Shown here: positions 1-5,607 of the stretch, piece by piece
Numbering within the stretch: position 1 is the first letter of the stretch
How the letters are laid out: each line of letters starts with the position of its first letter
Assembly (NCBI GenBank): GCA_014523685.1
Contig: JAATVT010000188.1
Span: 1 to 13,517, forward strand
Reading direction: 5' to 3'
From: Nitrososphaerales archaeon TH5893
GTDB taxonomy: Archaea; Thermoproteota; Nitrososphaeria; Nitrososphaerales; Nitrososphaeraceae
DNA: 13,517 bases
The notes under the pieces: model-generated
The model's database searches: none
Told to the model about the DNA's origin: nothing
The model's input: the letters and a program-made list of their open reading frames with translations, nothing else
Made by a program: the position numbers and the translations under genes

Positions 1-286
1 CTTTTCCACAGCCCATACAATAGTACTTCAGCGGCCTATATTGGTTATTATCTGGCATTGAAGATGAGAGCGAACTGAACATATCTTTTACACCACCAGT
101 AACCCCATACTTTTTCATCATACTCCTCATTCTAATGAAGGTAAAGAGAATAAAAAGACAAAACAGAGAAATGAAGTCATATGGAAAGGGCAGCAAGAAA
201 ACTAGGATAAGACCAGCTCCCATGTAAATTCCAAGCCACTTTATCCGATCTATAATAAAGCGTCTGGTATTATCATCGATGTTCAT
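1..286 (-). CDS. Two-helix membrane protein with C-terminal CxxC motif (partial)
   Basis: This gene runs off the left edge, so only the first 95 codons are visible. The start is ATG at 286. Residues 1-16 are polar and charged, two hydrophobic helices follow at about 17-34 and 36-52, then comes a basic stretch (RMRSMMKKYG), a Ser-rich linker, and the last visible residues read YYCMGCGK. That CxxCG is the first half of what is probably a zinc-ribbon knuckle, with the second cysteine pair beyond the edge. Small membrane proteins ending in a zinc ribbon occur widely in Nitrososphaeria as uncharacterised proteins, and I know of no assigned function. The reading frame is clean and the amino-acid pattern is clearly protein-like. 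No convincing TATA box was seen upstream. Confidence 0.7.
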   Translation of the reverse strand, partial: MNIDDNTRRFIIDRIKWLGIYMGAGLILVFLLPFPYDFISLFCLFILFTFIRMRSMMKKYGVTGGVKDMFSSLSSSMPDNNQYRPLKYYCMGCGK

Positions 287-446
287 GACTGCACTACATC
301 TATGATATGGTAGAACAGTCTATTAAGCAGATACCTTGCTTCCTACCTCACTCTGTGTCTTGTGGCCTATAGTTTTTTGTTGAATCAAATAGGCTGAGGG
401 ATAGTTAATATCAATTTCTCGAAGTGATACATGATTAGATAGTCAG

Positions 447-719
447 TTAATCTTGTCCATATACAGTTTCGAACTGAAAATTTGCGTTTAAGATTATCGA
501 GTACCTAAGAAACCATTGACAGATTGTAACCGTAATTCCATCTCTAATAGCAATCATGAGAAATAGAATCCATTGTGTATTTTCGACCGTTGTCCAAAAT
601 AATTCGAATCTGGCTCTTCCAAACCTTGTCTGTCCTAGTTCTAGATCTTTAGGAGTGCTCGAATAACACTTTCGAATATGTCTTTGAATTTGTTCAATCC
701 TATTTTCTGTGACGCCCAT
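447..719 (-). CDS. Hypothetical protein, 90 residues, one hydrophobic segment
   Basis: An uninterrupted frame with an ATG start at 719; the upstream in-frame codons reach a stop after six codons without another ATG. The N-terminal 35 residues are charged (MGVTENRIEQIQRHIRK), and a hydrophobic stretch follows at about residues 49-76 (WILFLMIAIRDGITV onward) that could be one membrane helix or a buried helix pair. I recognise no domain. It lies between the partial membrane protein and the 264-residue hypothetical gene, all on the minus strand, with gaps of 160 and 70 bases. It could be an accessory membrane protein or, less likely, a chance frame, and no homology can be judged by eye. Confidence 0.45.
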   Translation of the reverse strand: MGVTENRIEQIQRHIRKCYSSTPKDLELGQTRFGRARFELFWTTVENTQWILFLMIAIRDGITVTICQWFLRYSIILNANFQFETVYGQD

Positions 720-789
720 TATTTGTCCCGAGATGTCTTATGGCTGAAATGAAGAGTATGGAAGCGTTCACAGAGGTTTTTTACTATTG

Positions 790-1584
790 TCACCGCAGTA
801 TTTTTCTTAGAAATGATTTCATATTAAAACCCCCTCCTCCTCGTAGTATATTTGGATATGTAAGTCCGGTATTCGAGGATCCTTTTTCAACATTATAACA
901 AATACAATCATCCATATACCGTGGATTAATAAAAGAAATTGGATATTGTTCGCCTTGTCGATCAGTATCCGAAATTACTGAGTGATATGGAAAATACTTT
1001 ATTCCATCCGAGTTCAATGAGTCATCTTTGGCAAATTTTAGTAATGAGATCTGTACCTGATATCTTATGGGGTATGGATGAGTACTAATTTTATTCCACC
1101 ACTCTATTCCACTAAATTGCCTAGATCCTTCAAAGGTTATGTTCTTCAGCCTAATAGAGGGATGTTTAAAATTTCTTTCATGTAATTGAAAAGTCTCATG
1201 TATGTCAGCCTGTATATCACTAAGATGGTAATTAATAACATGATTTATGGGATCTACAATAATTTGACGCTTATACGAGTGTCCAACTTCAGGCAATATC
1301 TTCGTGAATCGATATTGATTATGGCCACCAAATATCGCTTCAAAGTAATTTTGGTTATCGAATTGACATATAATATTTAATTCTAGCGGAACATTTCTTC
1401 TCTTATCAACAAATAATTCGAACAGATATAACATCCAAGATCTGTCAGGTATTTGATTTCCCAGATCAGCAATTAAGGTTACGACGTCAGATCCGGCAAT
1501 TACCCTATCAGGAAATCTTGACTCTTTGCCACCCGTAATGTAGCATAGACAACCCGCCCAGAAATGGTTCTGCATAGTGGTCAT
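790..1584 (-). CDS. Hypothetical protein, 264 residues, no recognised domain
   Basis: A long open frame with an ATG start at 1584 and a second in-frame ATG three codons later; a TAG three codons upstream rules out a longer version. No signal peptide or membrane helix is obvious. The protein is rich in aromatic residues and alternating beta-type stretches (for example ELNIICQFDNQNYFEAIFGG and the region around YPIRYQVQISLLKFAKDD), which suggests a beta-sandwich-like fold; that is inference. Cysteines are scattered (residues 12, 14, about 72 and two in DDCICYN) without a clear metal-binding motif. A Gly run (RGGGGF) lies near the C-terminus, followed by a basic tail. Length and composition make it very likely a real gene, but I cannot assign a function. 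Plus-strand frames inside it look like shadows. Confidence 0.65.
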   Translation of the reverse strand: MTTMQNHFWAGCLCYITGGKESRFPDRVIAGSDVVTLIADLGNQIPDRSWMLYLFELFVDKRRNVPLELNIICQFDNQNYFEAIFGGHNQYRFTKILPEVGHSYKRQIIVDPINHVINYHLSDIQADIHETFQLHERNFKHPSIRLKNITFEGSRQFSGIEWWNKISTHPYPIRYQVQISLLKFAKDDSLNSDGIKYFPYHSVISDTDRQGEQYPISFINPRYMDDCICYNVEKGSSNTGLTYPNILRGGGGFNMKSFLRKILR

Positions 1585-1868
1585 ATAGTTCTAATGATTA
1601 TCCACACGGGATTAATATTAATTCTATTCGTGAAGTCGATTGTGAAATTTAGGTTTATTAATTGTGTTCCTTGCATTTCTAACGGATCGATTAATCTTTT
1701 CTTTTTCACGATTGCTCAAACATATCCTATGCATACACGCTACTCATGCCGATTATGTCAAGCGAACTATAAAAGATATTCTTACAGTTCACACTACCAG
1801 AAGGGAAAAAGAAATATTGGCATTATCATCTAACCGAATTGCCCAAAGTTAAAGCGACAATACTAGAT

Positions 1869-2015
1869 ATGACTGCAGAGGAAGCTGCAAAGATGAAACC
1901 CATTCTAGATGAGACATATGGTAAGGTCGTTTATTTTTGGCAATTGGGAGATCCAGCTCCAATGGGTGAACCATTTGCAATCATAATAGAAGACATAGTA
2001 GAGCAGGCAGAATAA
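1869..2015 (+). CDS. Small acidic hypothetical protein, possibly the 3' part of a broken gene
   Basis: From ATG at 1869 the frame encodes 48 residues beginning MTAEEAAKMKPILDET, containing YFWQLGDPAPMGEP and ending in an acidic tail (IEDIVEQAE). The same frame is open back to 1773 and reads protein-like there too (FTLPEGKKKYWHYHLTEL), but the only start codon in that part is TTG at 1839. A TAA at 1770-1772 closes it upstream, inside the A4 run of TATAAAAG. One base fewer in that run would join it to the frame starting at ATG 1729, giving a product of about 95 residues with an N-terminal CxxC (YSCRLCQ). It may therefore be a short real gene with an alternative start, or a frameshifted gene. 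No family is recognised. Confidence 0.42.
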   Translation: MTAEEAAKMKPILDETYGKVVYFWQLGDPAPMGEPFAIIIEDIVEQAE

Positions 2016-2243
2016 CAACAACTGAACAGCAATGGTCAGTAAGTATCAGAACAAAAAAATTACCACAGCTTACAAGAAAAATAATTGTCCCTTCCTTTTC
2101 TTTATTTCTCCACAGCTTTTATGATTCCGTTGAATAGGACCAACGAAAGTAGATTCTCGAGATTTGGGGGCAAAATTCACACGGATTGACCTTAAGCTAG
2201 CTTTGAAGCCATCATTAACTTTTAATAAGTCGCTAGTGATATG

Positions 2244-2250
2244 TATATAT
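2244..2250 (+). promoter_or_regulatory. TATA-like box for the 2273 gene
   Basis: The sequence TATATAT is centred 26 bases before the GTG at 2273. That is the usual archaeal TATA-box-to-transcription-start distance, so the transcript would begin at or next to the start codon (leaderless). Confidence 0.45.
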
Positions 2251-2272
2251 TCTGTATTGTCGTATATGTATT

Positions 2273-2668
2273 GTGCAAATAGTGCAGAACAACTCATCAT
2301 TCGGAAGACGAGCGATAACCGCCTTGGGAGTCTCTATCATAGCCGACGGGCTAGATTATTTTGCCGCTCCACTTTCTAGTAGCCCCATAATTGGTGATAT
2401 ATTTGACTCCATCATAACCAGTATGTTGTACTCCATAACAAAGAGCAAATTGGCAACAGCTATTAACCTAATCGAGTTCATTCCATTTGTTGGGGACTTT
2501 ATTCCCGTCTATACACTTTCCACCTTGTACTGGATTTCTAGGGAATTAAGAAAACCAGAACCAGATAGGTCTTACAATAAAGGATATCAATTATACTATC
2601 CTAAAAGGAATGTAGTCAAGAATTTTGTAATTACACTAAAACGGTTCTTGAAACAGGAGACAGTGTAG
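2273..2668 (+). CDS. Small membrane protein, 131 residues, GTG start
   Basis: The start is GTG at 2273, chosen because a TATATAT box sits one promoter length upstream; an in-frame GTG at 2282 is an alternative. The protein begins with a short polar segment, then has hydrophobic or amphipathic stretches at about residues 15-34 (ALGVSIIADGLDYFAAPL), 38-55 and 60-90 (AINLIEFIPFVGDFIPVYT), and ends in a strongly basic tail (RELRKPEP, YYPKRNVVKNFV, LKRFLKQ). The two similar patterns SSPIIGDIFDSI and FIPFVGDFIPVY, each with a Gly-Asp between hydrophobics, suggest paired membrane-entering helices. It resembles uncharacterised small membrane proteins of ammonia-oxidising archaea; that match is from memory and not verified. 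Function is unknown. The reading frame is clean and coding-like. Confidence 0.72.
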   Translation: MQIVQNNSSFGRRAITALGVSIIADGLDYFAAPLSSSPIIGDIFDSIITSMLYSITKSKLATAINLIEFIPFVGDFIPVYTLSTLYWISRELRKPEPDRSYNKGYQLYYPKRNVVKNFVITLKRFLKQETV

Positions 2669-2793
2669 GCAGCTGTATTTCCGGTTATGACAGCAAAAAA
2701 ATTAAACCAAACAAATATGATTAGGGAATTTGCGCGGCTGTAAAAATAGCATTTGTTACAATACTTTAATTCCTGTAATTAGTTAGAGAATCC

Positions 2794-2846
2794 TCTGATG
2801 GGCACTATTCTAAATGGCTTTGTTATTGACTAATGTTCCCATCAGA
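2794..2846. repeat. 9-bp perfect inverted repeat around the start of a small gene
   Basis: TCTGATGGG at 2794-2802 is the exact reverse complement of CCCATCAGA at 2838-2846, with 35 bases between. The right arm lies in codons 2-5 of the small frame that starts at 2833, so a folded transcript would bury its start region. Whether the stem forms is unknown. Confidence 0.4.
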
Positions 2847-2988
2847 TACTACCCTAAATATTGCTACATATACGTCCAGCATGTACGTATGGAATCAGTC
2901 AGGTCCAACTTCTAAAATTGGGGCTGCTATAGTAGTTCCAATTGTAATGTCGTTAAGCATAATCTACAAGGTTAGAAAAAAGAGCTAG
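2833..2988 (+). CDS. Small single-helix membrane protein, 51 residues
   Basis: The ATG at 2833 opens a frame of 51 codons ending in TAG at 2988; a TGA two codons upstream fixes the start. The first 26 residues are polar and rich in Ser and Thr (FPSDTTLNIATYTSS), then comes one hydrophobic segment of about 18 residues (IGAAIVVPIVMSLSIIY) and a basic end (KVRKKS). By the positive-inside rule the N-terminus would be outside and the basic tail in the cytoplasm. This order, polar outside, one helix, basic tail, is unlikely by chance but not proof. No homologue is recognised. It lies 164 bases after the 131-residue membrane protein gene on the same strand. Confidence 0.45.
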   Translation: MFPSDTTLNIATYTSSMYVWNQSGPTSKIGAAIVVPIVMSLSIIYKVRKKS

Positions 2989-3038
2989 ATTTACAAGTAA
3001 GTTTCAACCCCTAACTCAATGAGGGACTATCAAAATAA

Positions 3039-3461
3039 ATGATTACTATGAGGGAGTTCTTAAAAGAAAAATCTCCTAAGAGACGGAAAAACCGGTCAGA
3101 TTGAGTACAAGTATGTGCCAATCGTGATCCAGTTACTCACATGTTAATCCTTCTCTTTATTTTAATGCCAAATATGGTCAGTAACTTAATCCAAGAACCA
3201 AAGTTAGAAGTAGCAGACGAAATTCTTGTTTCAGATTTTGTTTGGAGAAACCCCATCATTCCTCCTGCATTACAACGAAGCCCAGATAGTGTAAAGTAAA
3301 TTGCATCCTCTTTCATAGATGCGATGCCTGACCGTCAAATCATTCATGATGATACCATAGCCATAGACGATAAAGTAATGATTCTCTGAACTATGACGGG
3401 AGCTGCTGAAAGAGACCTCTTTAGTAAATCTCCAAGTAACAATGGCAGTCATAGTTGTTAA
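3039..3461 (+). pseudogene. Stop-interrupted plus-strand frame, possible decayed gene
   Basis: One frame runs from ATG 3039 to TAA 3461 (141 codons) with only three internal stops (3102-3104, 3297-3299, 3387-3389). The pieces read like protein: a basic start (REFLKEKSPKRRKNRSD), a 52-residue middle segment from ATG 3141 with a hydrophobic start and IQEPKLEVADEILVSDFVW, and then SSFIDAMPDRQIIHDDTIA. No family is recognised. In AT-rich DNA more stops would be expected over this length, but the observation is statistically weak. The middle segment (3141-3299) could alternatively be an intact 52-residue gene of its own, possibly exported. A minus-strand frame over 3270-3452 looks less coding-like. 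Confidence 0.25.
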
Positions 3462-3509
3462 TAAGTCTATAGTTAACGATCATAACACTTAGGTAGAGAA
3501 TATCAGCAC

Positions 3510-3529
3510 ATATGCATCTTTTTGCATAT
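3510..3529. repeat. Short perfect hairpin with T-rich loop
   Basis: ATATGCA at 3510-3516 and TGCATAT at 3523-3529 are exact reverse complements around a six-base loop, TCTTTT. It lies in gene-free DNA beyond the end of the minus-strand zinc-finger gene. It could be a protein-binding site or a weak RNA hairpin; no function can be assigned. Confidence 0.3.
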
Positions 3530-3617
3530 AAGGTCAACGACCCATTTTAAGTCAGCAGCCAAAAATATTGAAGGTCAGACATTAATGTCATTTGATCTAG
3601 TTGACAATCTATTCTTA

Positions 3618-3797
3618 TTATGCTACTCCAGCAGGTGGTTGAGGTTTGGTACTTTCTCCTGTTTCTGTGCTTCCATGGTCCAATCTCTTGTGTGAATTCA
3701 GTACATCGATATTATCAAAGGTCTTGCTGCATAAATAGCAAATGTACTGCTTAGGTTTAGTCCTAGTTGTTGAGCCAGAAGAAGTGGCACTTGGCAT
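3618..3797 (-). CDS. Small C2H2 zinc-finger protein, 59 residues
   Basis: From ATG at 3797 the frame codes a Ser/Thr-rich basic N-terminus (residues 1-17), one classical zinc finger (YICYLCSKTFDNIDVLNSHK...H) and a Pro-rich tail ending PPAGVA. The metal ligands are C20, C23, H36 and H41, spacing C-x2-C-x12-H-x4-H, with the conserved aromatic F27 and L33 of the finger core. Single-finger C2H2 proteins of this size are known in archaea and are thought to bind DNA, RNA or protein; the target is unknown here. AT-rich sequence precedes the start: TATATAA (3813 to 3807) is closer than usual, while ATTTAAG (3828 to 3822) is about 28 bases upstream and better placed for a leaderless transcript. The gene stands alone. 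Confidence 0.8.
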   Translation of the reverse strand: MPSATSSGSTTRTKPKQYICYLCSKTFDNIDVLNSHKRLDHGSTETGESTKPQPPAGVA

Positions 3798-4068
3798 TAT
3801 TTATTATTATATAGTATCTTGCTTAAATTGTTTTGACGCTTGCAGTGGATAATTCGAAAATGAGGTCAGATTGCCACAATTTTTCCATTTCTTGTAGCAA
3901 ATTTAACAATGTTACAAGGAGGACTAATAACTAGTCATAAATGCTATAGCGATATTGATTGTCATATCCGGTCTTTTACGAAGAGTTCTATGGTCTTCAA
4001 CTTAGGGCAAATTTGAAATTATAGAAGTTTAAAAATTAATAGGTATTGATTAGCCATTGGGGGTTGAC

Positions 4069-4542
4069 TTAAAGGCCTTGTGCTTTACCAGAATCCCATG
4101 TAGAAAAGAATTTTGGACTAATTTCAATAAGTATAACATCACCCTTCTTTGCACCGTCTGATATCATTTTTGCTACTGGATGATCTAGTGTTCCAAGATA
4201 CTTCATACTAATTCTATCTCCCTCTGATAGAGTTTTCGTCGGATCTTCTGTCATCGATACTATACCTCTACCTTTAATTCCCTTGGGCGCAGAATTCTCA
4301 TCGTCTACCGAAAAATAAACAGATGGTTTGACCCGAAGGTTTTCTGTTTTCTTGGCTAACTTTGATGTCGTTAAGAAGAATTTTTCCTTATTTTTATCAT
4401 AGTAAAACCAGACTGGGTGGATATTGGGCCAACCTCGCGCGTCGACGGTAGCCAACTGCAAATTCAGTTTGCTTTCAAGGAATCTGTCAACCTCTTCCCT
4501 AGTCATTCCAGGCATCTCATTGGAGGCTTGAAATACTTTCAT
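4069..4542 (-). CDS. Pyridoxamine 5'-phosphate oxidase-like split-barrel protein (FMN or F420 binding)
   Basis: 157 residues from ATG at 4542. The N-terminal half has the family pattern: an amphipathic helix (TREEVDRFLESKLNLQLATV) then a strand, D-A-R-G-W-P-N-I-H-P-V-W-F-Y-Y, a polar strand (KFFLTTSKLAKKTENLR), then VYFSVDDE and IKGRGIVSM, matching the six-stranded split beta-barrel of PPOX-type flavoproteins. The TSKLAKKTENLR segment corresponds to the phosphate-contacting strand and helix in relatives. Such short cytoplasmic proteins bind FMN, F420 or heme and reduce small molecules; which cofactor cannot be read here. Ammonia-oxidising archaea make F420, so an F420-dependent reductase is plausible. 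True pyridoxamine phosphate oxidase (PdxH) is longer and less likely. The C-terminus (FFSTWDSGKAQGL) is complete. It stands alone, with 440 bases upstream to ctaA. Confidence 0.85.
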   Translation of the reverse strand: MKVFQASNEMPGMTREEVDRFLESKLNLQLATVDARGWPNIHPVWFYYDKNKEKFFLTTSKLAKKTENLRVKPSVYFSVDDENSAPKGIKGRGIVSMTEDPTKTLSEGDRISMKYLGTLDHPVAKMISDGAKKGDVILIEISPKFFSTWDSGKAQGL

Positions 4543-4666
4543 ATTCCTTCAATAACATCAAACTAATAGAAAAAAGTTACTTGTATACGGGTGATTGTAA
4601 TTGGTATAACTGGTGAATCCTGAGTAGCTGAAAGTAGGAGACGAATAACAAGGATATACACAAATA

Positions 4667-4912
4667 TCAACTAGACCTTTTTCCAATCCCTCTTTTCACA
4701 CGTATGATTTTACTACAGAAGGTATCGGAGTAATGAAAACCGTATTGTGAACCGAGATCGAATTCAGTAAGAATGTCATATTGTTGTAATTTTGCTTGAG
4801 AAACAATGATCGACCTATTCCTCTACTTGCATTCACTTGAGGATGGACAAGCAGATCTTCTTTGAGGGTAATTTGTCTCAATCACGATATGCTGTATCTC
4901 ATTGCTTATCAT
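4667..4912 (-). pseudogene. Amber-interrupted frame, possible decayed gene
   Basis: One frame from ATG 4912 to TGA at 4667 spans 82 codons with a single internal TAG at 4825-4823 (codon 30). The part after the stop reads protein-like (IIVSQAKLQQYDILTEFDLG, later HYSDTFCSKIIRVKRG) and loosely recalls the C-terminal half of PIN-domain toxins, where a Leu-Ile-x-x-Ala helix precedes ILxTED; this is a weak resemblance. A second frame on the same strand (4881 to 4696, TTG start, 61 codons) contains DLLVHPQVNASRGIGRSLF, which recalls the acetyl-CoA loop of GNAT acetyltransferases. Both cannot be real at full strength. A decayed or frameshifted gene, or chance, are the alternatives; I could not decide. 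Confidence 0.25.
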
Positions 4913-4984
4913 AGTTGGTTTTGTGATTGAATCATTTCCGAGAATACTTCTGCCAAAACGATCTTATAGACTAAGAATCCTTAA

Positions 4985-5446
4985 TTAATCCAAATTTCCT
5001 GAAGTGCCGTTGTTAACGGATGTAAGATAATCTTTCCTGTACCGCAAGAATACTAATAGGGTTATCCCGAATAAAGCCACACCTATAGGCAGATGAGCCG
5101 TGACTATCATTATATCAAGTTTCTTGGTAACAACTAGTGCTCCAATTAGGATTTGTATTGAAACAACTATAGTTGCCAACAGCGTTAGGCGCTTCATCGT
5201 TTTGACTTTCGCATATGCAAAAATTGAAGTTGCATAGATCGCACCTGCGGTAAAAATCACAAATATACGATGGAAATACTCCACCACATAGCGTTGCTCG
5301 GGTGGCTTTAGGAATCCGTTTGGACAGAGTGGCCATTCTGAACACGATAAAGACTGGTGAACAGAACTCAGATAAACCCCTAATATCATGGTAATATATA
5401 CTAAGGACAAAGAACCAAATGATAGCAACATAAATCCATTCTGCAT
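4985..5446 (-). CDS. ctaA: Half-size heme A synthase / COX15-CtaA-like protein
   Basis: 153 residues from ATG at 5446, with a stop three codons upstream. CtaA is the membrane enzyme that oxidises the C8 methyl of heme O to the formyl of heme A for cytochrome oxidase. Four membrane helices are predicted (about residues 5-27, 57-79, 87-107 and 112-135). Diagnostic residues are present: C35 and C41 in SCSEWPLCPNG (the redox-active loop pair), E56 and H59 in VEYFHRIF (catalytic Glu and heme ligand), and H118 in TAHLPIG (second heme ligand). Full bacterial CtaA has eight helices; four-helix versions are known in archaea, for example Aeropyrum, and are thought to dimerise. Thus it is probably intact, not truncated. 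It lies downstream of the helicase gene on the same strand but has its own TATA-like box. Confidence 0.88.
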   Translation of the reverse strand: MQNGFMLLSFGSLSLVYITMILGVYLSSVHQSLSCSEWPLCPNGFLKPPEQRYVVEYFHRIFVIFTAGAIYATSIFAYAKVKTMKRLTLLATIVVSIQILIGALVVTKKLDIMIVTAHLPIGVALFGITLLVFLRYRKDYLTSVNNGTSGNLD

Positions 5447-5470
5447 CGAGAATTATGATACGAAAGATAC

Positions 5471-5477
5471 ATTTAAA
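5471..5477 (-). promoter_or_regulatory. TATA-like box for ctaA
   Basis: TTTAAAT on the minus strand is centred 28 bases before the ctaA ATG at 5446, consistent with a near-leaderless transcript independent of the helicase gene upstream. Confidence 0.4.
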
Positions 5478-5607
5478 CTGAGAAACCTTGGTCATGTTAT
5501 TGGTAACGGAATTAAAATTAACTTCTAACATTCACAAGCGATGGCTCGCTTTTGTAGTTTTGTAATAAGTTCCTTTGCCTTTTTTATCTGCCTTAGTAAG
5601 CCGACCT

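Noticed and set aside
1564..1852. Plus-strand frames of 89 and 62 codons
   Set aside because: Their hydrophobic, Ile-, Phe- and Tyr-rich 5' parts look non-coding; only the segment near 1729-1772 may matter, and is treated as part of the possible frameshifted gene.
2070..2379. Overlapping frames on both strands (2070-2300 minus, 2164-2379 plus)
   Set aside because: Both overlap the better-supported GTG-start gene at 2273 or its promoter and look non-coding.
3270..3452. 60-codon minus-strand frame
   Set aside because: Overlaps the more protein-like plus-strand frame and shows no motif.
3798..4068. 271-base spacer searched for small genes
   Set aside because: Only a 35-codon plus-strand frame from about 3909 with no motif; nothing supportable found.
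5115..5531. 138-codon minus-strand frame over ctaA
   Set aside because: It overlaps ctaA in another frame; its Cys- and Phe-rich composition is that of a shadow, while ctaA carries all catalytic residues.
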